35,670 bases of DNA from an uncultured Clostridium sp. (GCA_947568535.1 CANOPF010000009.1:1-35670); one strand, 5' to 3'; positions 1 through 9,438 are shown, counted from the stretch's first letter. Notes: a model not told the origin generated them from the sequence alone. Translations and numbers: made by a program.

Positions 1-43
1 TCTTCAAAAGTTATAATCTCTGAAACCATATCAAAATCAAGTA

Positions 44-1417
44 TTACATGTCTTGTTTTAGTTGTAGCACTGATACACATTCCACATGGCTTGTAAAAGG
101 AAACATATCTACTAGTTGTATACTTGTCACTTCATATAGAGCCTCAACTCTAGCTAAATCTCTCACTAAAGTAGCTGGATTACAACTAATATAAATCAAT
201 TTTTTAGGCAAAACGCCTAAAATATTTTCTATCGTTTTATTATCCAACCCCTTCCTAGGAGGATCAACCATAACAATATCTGGAATAATCTTTCCATTGT
301 GAATCAACTCATGTAAAACATTTTCAACATCTCCAGCAAGAAAAGTTACATTATCAATCTGATTGAATTTAGCATTTTCTATTGCCATCTCTACCGCTTC
401 ATTTACTATTTCAATACCATATACTTTTTTAGCAAATTTCGACATAAACAATGAAATTGTACCAATACCACAATATAAATCAAATACAACATCTTTTTTT
501 GTTATCTTTGCACTTTCTACACCGATTTGATACAATCTTTCTGCCTGTACAGGATTAACTTGATAAAAAGATAGTGGAGATATCTTAAAAGTATATTCTC
601 CTAATTTATCCTCTATATAGCCTTTACCATATAAATTAATATTCTTTTGTCCTAAAATAACATTTGTATTTTTTGTATTAATATTCTTTATTATTGTCTT
701 TACCTTAGGAAAACGATTTGTGATTTCTTTAACAAATTCTCTTTCTTCTGGAAATGACTCACCATTTATAACCAAAATACACATAATTTGATCTGTTTTG
801 ATTGCTATTTTAGTCACAATATGCCTTATTAAACCTTCTCCTGTTTTCTCATTATAAATACTAATTTTATGTTTAACAAAATAATTAAAAATAAACTTTG
901 CTATTTCTTCTGTGGTTTGATTTTGAATATAACAAGTATGAATAGGCACAATGTCATGTGTTCTATCTGCAAATACTCCCATAACAGGTTGACCATTCTT
1001 ATTTATACCAATAGGATATTGTGCTTTATTTCTATAATGATATGGATCTTCCATTCCTACTACAGGTTGTACTTCTATGCTATGTCTTAATGTTTTATTT
1101 ACTAAACTTTGCACTGCATTTTGCTTCATCTTCAATGTTTCTTCATACTGAACATGTCTTAGTTTACACCCTCCACATCTTTTGTATGTAGTACAATCGC
1201 TATCTATTCGATAACTTGATGCAGATAAAATTGATAATATTTTTCCAAAAGCATGTGATGATAAAACTTTCACAATAAGGATTCGAACTTTTTCACCTTT
1301 TATCGCATTAGGAATAAAAATGGTAAAATTATCTATTTTAGCAATACCTTCTCCTGCAAATCCATTGTCTATAATGTCTACTATATATTCTTTATTTTTT
1401 TCTATCAAAATGCTCAT
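44..1417 (-). CDS. rlmD: 23S rRNA (uracil-C5)-methyltransferase, RlmD/RumA family
   Basis: Predicted SAM-dependent enzyme that makes 5-methyluridine in 23S rRNA (RlmD/RlmCD/RumA family, TrmA-related). The N-terminus (EYIVDIIDNGFAGEGIAKI) resembles a TRAM RNA-binding domain. A cysteine cluster (DCTTYKRCGGCKLRH) fits the family's 4Fe-4S site. The SAM-binding segment is VFDLYCGIGTISLF, followed by VDPPRKG and the catalytic-cysteine motif SCNPATLVRDL. I chose the ATG at 1417 because GGAG lies six bases upstream. An in-frame TTG at 1459 would add 14 residues but is badly spaced from its nearest AGGAGG. It is the last gene of a minus-strand run behind recG. Family assignment is firm; which uridine is modified (U1939, U747 or both) cannot be told from sequence. 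Confidence 0.9.
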   Translation of the reverse strand: MSILIEKNKEYIVDIIDNGFAGEGIAKIDNFTIFIPNAIKGEKVRILIVKVLSSHAFGKILSILSASSYRIDSDCTTYKRCGGCKLRHVQYEETLKMKQNAVQSLVNKTLRHSIEVQPVVGMEDPYHYRNKAQYPIGINKNGQPVMGVFADRTHDIVPIHTCYIQNQTTEEIAKFIFNYFVKHKISIYNEKTGEGLIRHIVTKIAIKTDQIMCILVINGESFPEEREFVKEITNRFPKVKTIIKNINTKNTNVILGQKNINLYGKGYIEDKLGEYTFKISPLSFYQVNPVQAERLYQIGVESAKITKKDVVFDLYCGIGTISLFMSKFAKKVYGIEIVNEAVEMAIENAKFNQIDNVTFLAGDVENVLHELIHNGKIIPDIVMVDPPRKGLDNKTIENILGVLPKKLIYISCNPATLVRDLARVEALYEVTSIQLVDMFPFTSHVECVSVLQLKQDM

Positions 1418-1485
1418 TTTTTTCTCCATATTTTCTATTTTTCTAAATTTTTTAGCCAATAAACCTATCTTCCATCTCTCCTCCT

Positions 1486-3531
1486 CTATATCTCAATCCT
1501 TTTGATAAATTTATCTTTTATTAATTCTTTGAGTAACCTATTCTTTTGCTTTTCTAATCTGGAGTCATCTTGTAAAACTTTCCAAGCAACACTTTGAACT
1601 AGCTTTAACATCGACATATCCTCAAATAGATTGGCTATTTTAAATTCTGGTAATCCATGTTGCATTGTTCCAAAAAAATCACCTGCTCCCCTTAATTCTA
1701 AGTCTTTCTCGGATATAACAAATCCATCATTGGTATTACACATAACTTTCATTCTTTCTCTTAAAACTTTACTTTTTCCTTCAAATTTTAAAATACAATA
1801 AGATTGACTATGTCCTCTACCTACTCTTCCTCTTAACTGATGTAATTGTGCTAAACCAAATCTTTCTGCATTTTCAATTACCATAATATTACTATTAGGT
1901 ACATCGACCCCTACTTCAATTACTGTGGTAGAAATCAAAATATCTATTTCTCCTAATTTAAATCTTCCCATAATATCTTCTTTTTCTTTTGGCTTCATCT
2001 TTCCATGTATACATTCTACTCTATATTGTGGAAAAACTTCTTTTTTATATGTTTCATATAGTTTCTCAACTGATTTCAAATCAAGTTCTTCATTTTCTTC
2101 TACCAATGGACAAACAATATATGCCTGATGTCCATCTTGGATTTGCTTATCCATAAAAGCATTGACTCTTTCTGTCATATTTTTATTGACGGCAAACGTT
2201 TCTACTTTTTTTCGATTAGGAGGTAATTCGTCAATAATAGAAATATCTAGATCGCCATATAAAATTAAAGCTAATGTTCTTGGGATAGGTGTAGCTGTCA
2301 TAACCAATACATCTGGATTCTTCCCTTTTTCTGCTATTTTCGTTCTTTGTTTTACACCAAATCGATGTTGCTCATCGGTTATAACAAGTCCTAAATTTTT
2401 GAAGATAACATTTTGCTCTATAATGGCATGTGTTCCAATTAAAACATCAATCTCACCATTAACTAATCTTTCTAATAACCTTTCTCTTTTCTTTTTAGTC
2501 ATACCAGAAATTAACAATTCACATTGAATACCTAGTTCTCCTAAAATTTGTTGAAAACTTTCAAAATGCTGATTTGCCAGTATGGCTGTTGGTGCCATTA
2601 CTGTTGCTTGATAACCTGATTTTACTGCCTTGTATACCGCACATATAGCAACTACTGTCTTTCCTGAACCAACATCTCCTTGTAATAATCGATTCATTGG
2701 TTGTTCTGATTCCATATTTTTGTCAATTTCTTCTAATACCCTAAGCTGTGCTTTGGTTAATTTAAAGGGTAACTTATTAATTATTTCTGACATTTTTACC
2801 TTTTTATTAAATAGAATACCCTTTTCATCCTGTAAATAATTATTTTTTAGTTCCAATAGTGCTAATTGTGTAGAAAGCAATTCCTCAAAAACTAGCCTTT
2901 TTCTTGCTATATCAAAATTGGTAGTTTCTTCTGGAAAATGGATATGTTGTATTGCTTCATTAATTCCTTGTAAATGATATTCTTTTAATAAATATTCTGG
3001 TAATGTCTCTTGTAAATTTCCGTTAACCTCTATCAAAGCATTTTCTATAATCTTTCTTAATACATTTTGTGATAATTGATTAGTCAATGGATATAAAGGA
3101 ATAATTCTTCCTGTATTAGCGCTTTTTTCTTTTTCATCATACACAGGTGATATCATAGTCATCTTTCCCAAATTATTGGTTATTTTTCCATAAAATTTAT
3201 ACTTTTGTCCTATTTCAAAGTTATGCTTTAAATAACTTTGATTAAACCACATTATTGTACAGCTTCCTGTTTCATCTCTAACGAATAATTTCTGCACTGT
3301 TTTTCCTTTTAATCGAACCTCAGAAACTTTGCTACAAGCCATTACTTCGATTAAAACTTCATCTCCATTAATACACTCTGCTATATTTTTAGGTTTACTT
3401 CTATCCTCATATGTTCTTGGATAATAGGTAATTAAGTCTTTTAAGGTAAATATTCCTAATTTATTTAATAATTGAACTCGATTTGGTCCTACTCCTTTTA
3501 TATATTTTACCTCTTTACTTAACAAATCCAT
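1486..3531 (-). CDS. recG: ATP-dependent DNA helicase RecG
   Basis: Branch-migrating helicase that regresses stalled replication forks and processes Holliday junctions. At 681 residues it has the family's normal length. The N-terminal wedge/OB region (about residues 10-160) precedes the SF2 helicase core. Visible motifs are Walker A GDVGSGKT (about 285-292), the DEQH box (about 386-389), MTATPIPRTL (about 411-420) and QLRGRVGRG near the C-terminus. It lies 23 bases downstream of the metallophosphoesterase, so it is probably cotranscribed with tsaD. The gene is intact and contains one out-of-frame CGGA (AAC GGA, 3019-3022) that causes no break, a useful control for the recoding sites elsewhere. 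Confidence 0.96.
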   Translation of the reverse strand: MDLLSKEVKYIKGVGPNRVQLLNKLGIFTLKDLITYYPRTYEDRSKPKNIAECINGDEVLIEVMACSKVSEVRLKGKTVQKLFVRDETGSCTIMWFNQSYLKHNFEIGQKYKFYGKITNNLGKMTMISPVYDEKEKSANTGRIIPLYPLTNQLSQNVLRKIIENALIEVNGNLQETLPEYLLKEYHLQGINEAIQHIHFPEETTNFDIARKRLVFEELLSTQLALLELKNNYLQDEKGILFNKKVKMSEIINKLPFKLTKAQLRVLEEIDKNMESEQPMNRLLQGDVGSGKTVVAICAVYKAVKSGYQATVMAPTAILANQHFESFQQILGELGIQCELLISGMTKKKRERLLERLVNGEIDVLIGTHAIIEQNVIFKNLGLVITDEQHRFGVKQRTKIAEKGKNPDVLVMTATPIPRTLALILYGDLDISIIDELPPNRKKVETFAVNKNMTERVNAFMDKQIQDGHQAYIVCPLVEENEELDLKSVEKLYETYKKEVFPQYRVECIHGKMKPKEKEDIMGRFKLGEIDILISTTVIEVGVDVPNSNIMVIENAERFGLAQLHQLRGRVGRGHSQSYCILKFEGKSKVLRERMKVMCNTNDGFVISEKDLELRGAGDFFGTMQHGLPEFKIANLFEDMSMLKLVQSVAWKVLQDDSRLEKQKNRLLKELIKDKFIKRIEI

Positions 3532-3554
3532 ATTTCTTTCATTCCTTTAATTTT

Positions 3555-4259
3555 TTAAATTGGTAATAGTTTAAAATCTAATCCATCAGCACTAACTAGT
3601 TTAAACTCTATCCCATAATATTGTCCTTCTACAGCTTCTCGAATGGAAATGCTATGCAAGTGTCCATAATAACATCTTTTTATGTCATATTTTCTCATCA
3701 TTCTTACAAAATCACTCATCTCATTATTTTGTATATGATGATTGGTAATTGGTGGATAATGAAAAAATACTAGAATTTCCTTTTTCCTATTGGGGTTGAT
3801 TTTGATTGCTGATTGTAATGATAATTCTAATCTTGCTACTTCTCGATTTAATAATTTTTTATTTTCATCTTCATTTTGTGACCACCCTCGCGTTCCTGCA
3901 ATGATATAGTTTTCAAATTCATATGCTGTGTTATAGATAAATTCTATATTGTTAAATTCATTTTGTCTTAAAAATCTTTTCATACTGGTTAATGTTGTCC
4001 ACCAATAGTCATGATTTCCTTTTAATAATATTTTTTTTCCTGGTAAATCATTTAAATAAGAAAAATCCTCATAAGTATCTTGTAAATATGTAGACCATGA
4101 AAAATCACCAGGTAAAACAACTAAATCATTACTTTTTACCTTTTCTATCCAATCTTTCTTTATCTTCTCTTCATGCCCTTTCCAATTCTCTCCAAATATA
4201 CTCATTGGTTTGTTTTCATAAAAAGATAAATGAAGGTCTCCTATTGTATAAATTGACAT
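3555..4259 (-). CDS. Calcineurin-like metallophosphoesterase
   Basis: A 234-residue predicted phosphohydrolase of the calcineurin-like superfamily (similar to the COG1768 type). Metal-ligand motifs appear in order: GDLHLS near residue 7, PGDFSW near 50, KGNHDYWW near 80, then FFHYPP and GHLHS toward the C-terminus. It fills almost the whole length with the catalytic fold and shows no signal peptide or membrane segment. Its ATG follows the restored tsaD stop codon directly (TAGATG), so translation is likely coupled to tsaD; this also supports the restored TsaD C-terminus being real. The substrate is unknown. Confidence 0.85.
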   Translation of the reverse strand: MSIYTIGDLHLSFYENKPMSIFGENWKGHEEKIKKDWIEKVKSNDLVVLPGDFSWSTYLQDTYEDFSYLNDLPGKKILLKGNHDYWWTTLTSMKRFLRQNEFNNIEFIYNTAYEFENYIIAGTRGWSQNEDENKKLLNREVARLELSLQSAIKINPNRKKEILVFFHYPPITNHHIQNNEMSDFVRMMRKYDIKRCYYGHLHSISIREAVEGQYYGIEFKLVSADGLDFKLLPI

Positions 4260-5275
4260 CTAATATTCTCCTGATTCATCTAATTTTAAATTAGGTTTTG
4301 CATTTAATGTTAAAAAATCCCTTTTCCCTGCCATATAATGATAATAACCCGCTGACGCAATCATCGCAGCATTATCTGTACATAATGTTAAATCTGGCAT
4401 ATATATATTATATCCGCTCCTGTTCAAGCTTTAAAAATTCACTCCTAATATACGAATTAGCAGATACTCCTCCTGCTAACGCTATCACGTTTAATCTTGT
4501 TTTTTGTGCAGCCTTAATTACATTTTCCATCAATGTATCTGTTACTGTTTTCTGAAAACTAGCACATAAATCCGCTTGATTAATCTCTGGGTTCTTATGA
4601 TTTAAATGAATAACCGCCGTTTTTATTCCACTAAAACTAAAATCCAAAGTATCTTCATTAAAATGTGTTTTAGGTAATTGTATATTAGCTTGTCCTTTTT
4701 GTGCAAGTTTATCTATTTTTGGTCCTCCTGGATAACCAAGACCTACTACTCTAGCGACTTTATCAAAAGCTTCTCCAATTGCATCGTCCCTCGTTTTTCC
4801 TAATACTTCAAATTTTGTATATGTTTTGACATGAATCATTTGTGTATTACCACCTGACATCATAACACATAAAAATGGTGGCTTTAATTCTGGATATGTA
4901 ATATAATTTCCTGCAATATGTCCTTCTATATGATTTACCCCTACTAATGGAATTCCACATGCATAAGATAATGCTTTTGCATAAGAAAGTCCAACTAGCA
5001 AGGCTCCAACTAATCCAGGACCGTAAGTTGGCGTAATTACATCAATATCTGCTAAATTCACCTTTGCTTCTTTTAATGCTTTTTTCATTACTCTTGAAAT
5101 AGCTTCTATGTGATTTCTCGAAGCTATTTCTGGCACAACTCCTCCATACTTTTCATGGATTGGTATTTGTGTATCAATTATATTTGAAAGAACCTCTCTA
5201 CCATTTTTTACAATTGATACAGAGGTTTCATCACAACTAGATTCAATTCCGCATAGTTAATATATCTTGTTTCAT
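4260..5275 (-). CDS. tsaD: tRNA threonylcarbamoyladenosine transferase TsaD, read through two +1 shifts at CGGA
   Basis: TsaD moves threonylcarbamoyl onto A37 of ANN-decoding tRNAs and is essential in many bacteria. The reading frame is interrupted twice. The ATG at 5275 (AGGAGG about 12 bases upstream) reads MKQDILTM, then meets CGG at 5251-5249 and a TGA two codons on. In the +1 frame the canonical IESSCDETS follows. The main block (5247-4417) holds the metal-binding GVNHIEGH and [13 protein letters not shown] at 4416-4414 is followed by TAA, while the +1 frame continues [20 protein letters not shown] to a TAG at 4262-4260. Reading both CGGA sites as one codon gives 337 residues, the normal family size, with every signature present. 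Conventional callers would report a 242-residue fragment. Confidence 0.9.
4413..4416 (-). other. Recoding site 2: CGGA, +1 shift, tsaD codon 287
   Basis: Context is CAG GAG CGGA TAT AAT. Frame 0 stops at TAA two codons later. The +1 frame gives [19 protein letters not shown], the conserved TsaD C-terminus. Homologues often have Gly at x in this turn. Confidence 0.85.
5248..5251 (-). other. Recoding site 1: CGGA, +1 shift, tsaD codon 9
   Basis: Context on the coding strand is ACT ATG CGGA ATT GAA. Frame 0 ends in TGA two codons later. Reading CGGA as a single step gives [12 protein letters not shown]. The TsaD family has Gly at x (GIESSCDET), which GGA would encode if the C were skipped. Confidence 0.85.
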
Positions 5276-5343
5276 ATTTACTCCATCCCTCCTAAGAGAT
5301 AAATCTGGCCAAAAAAGTTTTGTCTAACCAAAATCTATCTTAA

Positions 5344-6081
5344 TTATGACAAAATTAATCGAGTTATTGTCATAATTCCTGAAGTAACCCAATTGATAAC
5401 TGGTGATATAAGAATACTAGCTATGCCTGTTATCCATATAACAACAAATATAATATAAAATATTTGTTCATTATTTCTAAACCATTGTTTTGCATGATAG
5501 GATAAAAAAGGCATGATAATTTTTGATCCATCTAGTGGTGGCAATGGTATTAAATTGAATACACCTAATCCAATATTAATGGCGATCCCTGCTTCAATAA
5601 TCATTTTTGTTATACTTCCTATGGTTGATAAGAGAAAAGTGATTCCTGCAAATCGAATTATTAAAGCATCAATTATTGCTAAAATAAGAGCTAGAACAAT
5701 ATTGGTTAAAGGACCTGCTACTGATACAATTGCCTCTCCTTTTTCCATAGATATTTTTCTCGTATAATTAATTGGATTGACATGTACAGGTTTTCCCCAT
5801 CCAAATCCTGCAAATAGTAACATTAGCGTCCCTATAGGGTCTAAATGATCAAGTGGATTTAAACTTAATCTTCCCTCATTTTTTGCTGTATTATCTCCTA
5901 ATTTATATGCCGCATATCCATGGGCAAACTCATGAAATGTAATTGCAATTAATACGCCTGGTACACTAACAACTAAAGCAAATAATGCTCCTGGATTGGT
6001 TATGTATTGAGCAACTGTTGATAATACCATAATGGCTATAATGATATATAAGATTTTTTTATCCAATGAAAAATTAAACAT
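5344..6081 (-). CDS. M50-family (site-2 protease) membrane metalloprotease
   Basis: Polytopic membrane protein of 245 residues in the site-2 protease family (YwhC/Rip-like branch). The zinc motif HEFAH lies in ITFHEFAHGYAAYKLGD near residues 48-52, and the second metal-ligand segment is LIPLPPLDGSKI near residue 180. About five or six hydrophobic helices surround these motifs; there is no PDZ domain. It lies upstream of tsaD with a 68-base gap. The SD AGGAGAG precedes the ATG. Members cleave proteins within the membrane, but the substrate here is unknown. Confidence 0.88.
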   Translation of the reverse strand: MFNFSLDKKILYIIIAIMVLSTVAQYITNPGALFALVVSVPGVLIAITFHEFAHGYAAYKLGDNTAKNEGRLSLNPLDHLDPIGTLMLLFAGFGWGKPVHVNPINYTRKISMEKGEAIVSVAGPLTNIVLALILAIIDALIIRFAGITFLLSTIGSITKMIIEAGIAINIGLGVFNLIPLPPLDGSKIIMPFLSYHAKQWFRNNEQIFYIIFVVIWITGIASILISPVINWVTSGIMTITRLILS

Positions 6082-6230
6082 TTACTCTCTCCTATCTTGT
6101 GGTTTCACTTCAATCATATTAACTAAAACTTATTAATATTATTCAACTTATTATAAACATCTCTTATGATTTCATATATAAAATATCATTGCTATCAAAG
6201 AAGAAACGAATCTAAAATGTTTATGTATGA

Positions 6231-7742
6231 TTAATGTTCTAAAAGTGGTTTCATCGTTGGGAATAGTAATACATCTCTAATTGACGCACTATCTGTTAAT
6301 AACATAATTAATCTATCTATTCCAATTCCTAGTCCACCTGTTGGAGGCATTCCAATTTCTAAAGCTTGAATAAAGTCCTCATCCATCATTCCTGCTTCTT
6401 CATCACCAGCTTCTCTTGCTTCTACTTGTTTTTTAAATCGTTCATATTGGTCAATAGGATCATTTAACTCTGAAAAAGCATTTCCATATTCACGTCCACC
6501 AATAAACACTTCAAATCTTTCTGTTAGTCTTGAATCTTCTTTCTTCTTTTTAGCTAGTGGCGATATTTCAACTGGATAATCATAAATAAAAGTTGGTTGG
6601 ATTAATGTTTTCTCTACATATTCATCAAAAAATAAACTAATGACATCTCCTCTTGTCTCTTTGGTTTGATCAGGTATGTCAATACCTCTCTCTTTAGCAA
6701 GAGCTACAGCTTCCTCATCTGTATTAATTTCATTAAAGTCAACTCCACTAACTTCTTTAATCGAATCTATCATACTTATTCTTTTCCATCCTGGTGTCAA
6801 ATCAATTTCTTGCCCTTGATAGTTTATTGTCGTGCTTCCTTTTACTTTCATGGCACATTTTGAAAATAATTCTTCTACCATATCCATCATATCATGATAA
6901 TCTGCATAAGCTTCATATAATTCAATAGTGGTAAATTCTGGATTATGACGAATATCCATTCCTTCATTTCGAAAAATCCTTCCCATCTCATATACTTTAT
7001 CATAACCACCCACAATTAATCTTTTTAGATTTAATTCGGTTGCAATTCTTAAATACATATCCATGTTTAACGCATTATGATGAGTAATAAATGGTTTTGC
7101 TGTAGCTCCTCCCGAAATTGTATTTAACATAGGCGTATCTACTTCTAGATATCCTTTTTCATCTAAAATTTTTCTGATTTCGGTAATAATTTTACTTCTC
7201 ATTTCAAAAGTTCTTTTTACCTCTGGATTCATAATTAAATCTACATATCGTTGACGATAACGTAAATCAATATCTTTTAATCCATGAAATTTTTCTGGTA
7301 AAGGTCTTAATGATTTAGAAAGTAAGGTTACTTCTTTGGCATGGATTGAAATTTCTTCTGTTTTTGTCTTAAACACAAACCCTGTAATACCAATAATATC
7401 TCCAATATCCCACGTCTTAAATGCTTTATAACTTTCCTCTCCTAAATCATTTATACTTACATAACTTTGAATTTTTTCATCACTATCTTGTATTGTACAA
7501 AAAGATGCTTTCCCCATAATTCTCTTTGCCATAATTCTTCCTGCAACAGTGACTTCTTTTTGCTCAAATTGTTCATAATTGTCTTTGATTTCTCCTGCTG
7601 TATTGGTTCGATTAAATTTAGTGATTTCATATGGATTTTTTCCTTCCTGTTGTAGTTCTGCTAATTTATCTCTTCTGATTTGCATTAAATGATTTACATC
7701 TATCTCTTCTACTTCATTATTTTTATTATTATTTTCTTGCAT
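6231..7742 (-). CDS. lysS: Lysyl-tRNA synthetase, class II
   Basis: Charges tRNA-Lys. The 503-residue protein has the N-terminal OB-fold anticodon domain (about residues 50-155) and a class II catalytic core: motif 1/2 region [15 protein letters not shown], then [15 protein letters not shown], and the C-terminal motif 3 [16 protein letters not shown] placed the start at the ATG at 7742, which has AGAGGAGAG just upstream; the longer frame would start inside the -10 region of the predicted promoter at 7773-7801. The gene is intact with no in-frame CGG. It appears monocistronic. Confidence 0.95.
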   Translation of the reverse strand: MQENNNKNNEVEEIDVNHLMQIRRDKLAELQQEGKNPYEITKFNRTNTAGEIKDNYEQFEQKEVTVAGRIMAKRIMGKASFCTIQDSDEKIQSYVSINDLGEESYKAFKTWDIGDIIGITGFVFKTKTEEISIHAKEVTLLSKSLRPLPEKFHGLKDIDLRYRQRYVDLIMNPEVKRTFEMRSKIITEIRKILDEKGYLEVDTPMLNTISGGATAKPFITHHNALNMDMYLRIATELNLKRLIVGGYDKVYEMGRIFRNEGMDIRHNPEFTTIELYEAYADYHDMMDMVEELFSKCAMKVKGSTTINYQGQEIDLTPGWKRISMIDSIKEVSGVDFNEINTDEEAVALAKERGIDIPDQTKETRGDVISLFFDEYVEKTLIQPTFIYDYPVEISPLAKKKKEDSRLTERFEVFIGGREYGNAFSELNDPIDQYERFKKQVEAREAGDEEAGMMDEDFIQALEIGMPPTGGLGIGIDRLIMLLTDSASIRDVLLFPTMKPLLEH

Positions 7743-7772
7743 GAAAATCTCTCCTCTTTTTAATTTTTGTAT

Positions 7773-7801
7773 ATTATATAGCAAATATGAACAAAAGTAA
7801 A
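7773..7801 (-). promoter_or_regulatory. Predicted lysS promoter
   Basis: TTTACT (7796-7801), 17-base spacer, TATAAT (7773-7778), about 30 bases upstream of the chosen lysS ATG. Confidence 0.6.
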
Positions 7802-7853
7802 GTTTTGTATTGATTTTTCCTGTTACTTCCTTGTCTTTTTTGTTAACCTCCCT

Positions 7854-9179
7854 TTATTGTACAATTGTATATTGTCCATCTCCTGTTTTTTCTAATCTGA
7901 CACTAGGCTGTAAACAAACAAGAGGACGAAAGCCATAATTATTTATGCTATAAGTGGTATAACCAACATAACCATCATATCCTACATACATTACACTAAA
8001 ATTAGCATAGGCAGAAGGAGACGCAATCCATACTCCAGTAGCTTTATTAGTGCCTACATAGAAATTATCCTTTGTATTTAACAGTTTATCATAACGAAAC
8101 TCCCAAGTTTTTCCTCCATCTTTACTTATTTTATATCCATTTTTATTATATGCTTGTGTCCTGTAATCTACATTGTGTTTTTGACTATATGAGTTCATGA
8201 ATATTTCTATGGTTGGACCTCCAATGGAGTATTCAGCTATATTTCCTTTAAATCCACTCCACAACTGTGTGTCTAACATATAAGCTACTGCTTTCATATC
8301 GTTACTACTACTTGTTACATTATTTGTAGTTAAATACTCAAAATACTGATCATTGAGTTTTTGTATCTTTGAATCGGTTATATCACTTGAGCCTGAATAA
8401 CCTGACAATATACCAGTAGAAAAACCCATTTTATAGTTATTATATTTGGATAAAGAACTTCCTCCACTGCCTTTTGGTGCATCATCATAATGAATATAAT
8501 CATCTGTTATTAAATAAATATGATCTTTATCAGCATAAAATATTTTCCAATTATTTACCCCTTGACTATTTTGACAAGTATAACCATTTACGATTGCTCC
8601 ATAATATTGACTCTTATCTGAATCCTCATAAATCTCTTTAGCACCTATTGTCTCTTTATGTTCATACTTTACATTATATAAACTGTCGGGTAATTGACTA
8701 ATTGAATGATATATCTTACCTTCATATTCAAGCCCCTCACAACTTATAATACTTCTTTCTAAAATATTGATCAAAAATCTCCCTTCTACTCCTTCAATCC
8801 CTAATTGTTTAATTAGGTTATTATCCCAAACTCTATATTTCTCTGCATCTCCCTTTAGCTGTTGTATTAATAATTGTAATGACTGATCCTGAACTACAGT
8901 CCCTATCTCTAAAATACTTTTCTGTCCCTCTTCTTTGTTTTCTCCATAATAGCATTCGTTATTAATGGTTATAACCTCATTATCTTTATATTTTTGATAT
9001 ATTTCATTTATTTTTGATTGCATCATTTTCAATTCAGTTGTAAACACAGTTAATTTAGAAGATTTAATTACCTCCATTCCACTATAAGTAGCTATAGAAG
9101 CCAATATTAGCAATACCACAATGGTTATTGCTAATGTGATAAGTGTTATACCACTTTTACTTCTTCTAACTTTTTTCAT
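7854..9179 (-). CDS. Type IV pilin-like surface protein with C-type-lectin-like C-terminus
   Basis: The start is the ATG at 9179 because AGGAGG lies just upstream; the first ATG at 9194 immediately precedes that SD. The 441-residue protein begins MKKVRRSKSG-ITLITLAITIVVLLILAS, a prepilin-type leader with a short basic segment, a Gly before the cleavage point and one long hydrophobic helix. Position +5 after the Gly is Thr, not the usual Glu. A coiled region follows, then a large extracellular domain rich in Tyr, Ser and Asn. The C-terminus has WIASPSAY and GFRPLVCL, like the C-terminal segments of formylglycine-generating-enzyme or C-type-lectin-like folds. No pilus assembly genes are nearby. 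It is probably a surface protein; function unknown. Confidence 0.65.
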   Translation of the reverse strand: MKKVRRSKSGITLITLAITIVVLLILASIATYSGMEVIKSSKLTVFTTELKMMQSKINEIYQKYKDNEVITINNECYYGENKEEGQKSILEIGTVVQDQSLQLLIQQLKGDAEKYRVWDNNLIKQLGIEGVEGRFLINILERSIISCEGLEYEGKIYHSISQLPDSLYNVKYEHKETIGAKEIYEDSDKSQYYGAIVNGYTCQNSQGVNNWKIFYADKDHIYLITDDYIHYDDAPKGSGGSSLSKYNNYKMGFSTGILSGYSGSSDITDSKIQKLNDQYFEYLTTNNVTSSSNDMKAVAYMLDTQLWSGFKGNIAEYSIGGPTIEIFMNSYSQKHNVDYRTQAYNKNGYKISKDGGKTWEFRYDKLLNTKDNFYVGTNKATGVWIASPSAYANFSVMYVGYDGYVGYTTYSINNYGFRPLVCLQPSVRLEKTGDGQYTIVQ

Positions 9180-9200
9180 TTGTTTCCTCCTCATATAGGT

Positions 9201-9275
9201 TGGCTGGGGTGGTAGGATTCGAACCTACGCATCGATGGGTCAGAGCCATCTGCCTTACCACTTGGCTACACCCCA
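9201..9275 (-). tRNA. tRNA-Gln (anticodon CTG)
   Basis: A complete cloverleaf on the minus strand: acceptor TGGGGTG pairs with CACCCCA; the D arm GCC/GGC; the anticodon stem GATGG/CCATC encloses loop CTCTGAC, giving anticodon CTG (9241-9243 on the plus strand is cag); the T arm GTAGG/CCTAC has loop TTCGAAT. A discriminator G and an encoded CCA follow. The loop has the normal seven bases, so this is not a four-base decoder. It sits directly upstream of the pilin-like gene. Confidence 0.95.
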
Positions 9276-9286
9276 ATATAGGTATT

Positions 9287-9315
9287 ATCTTATCACTTTT
9301 TAAGTATTTTGTCGA
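9287..9315 (-). promoter_or_regulatory. Predicted tRNA-Gln promoter
   Basis: TCGACA (9310-9315), 17-base spacer, TAAGAT (9287-9292), ending 11 bases before the tRNA 5' end. It is divergent from the dapA promoter and may also drive the downstream pilin-like gene. Confidence 0.5.
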
Positions 9316-9362
9316 TACTTTCTCTAAAAAATTTTTCTTTTCTATTTCTTTTTTTTATTTTT

Positions 9363-9406
9363 TATAATATAATCTCTATAGAACATCAATGTAAATACAT
9401 TGATGT
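9363..9406 (+). promoter_or_regulatory. dapA -10 region and 9-bp inverted repeat
   Basis: TATAAT at 9363-9368 (a second overlapping copy at 9368-9373) has only a weak T-rich -35. Just downstream is a perfect inverted repeat ACATCAATG (9383-9391), six bases, CATTGATGT (9398-9406). It lies in the predicted 5' leader between promoter and SD, so it could be an operator or an RNA hairpin. No T-tract follows, so it is unlikely to be a terminator. Confidence 0.45.
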
Positions 9407-9438
9407 CATAAACTCTTCTTTAGGAGTGTGATGAATGG

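Noticed and set aside
1..29. Possible start of a further minus-strand gene (MVSEIITFE...)
   Set aside because: Only about nine codons are visible and there is no SD, so it cannot be supported.
1457..1475. Seven-codon ORF (ATG at 1475) behind AGGAGGAG before rlmD
   Set aside because: It could be a leader or coupling ORF, but the SD is too close and nothing recognisable is encoded.
4260..5275. tsaD, ffh, eno and whiA as decayed pseudogenes
   Set aside because: Apart from the CGGA sites all four are uninterrupted and keep every catalytic or structural motif, and the lengths become exact multiples of three once each CGGA counts as one codon.
9201..9275. tRNA-Gln as the decoder of CGGA
   Set aside because: Its anticodon loop has seven bases and reads CAG; nothing matches CGGA.
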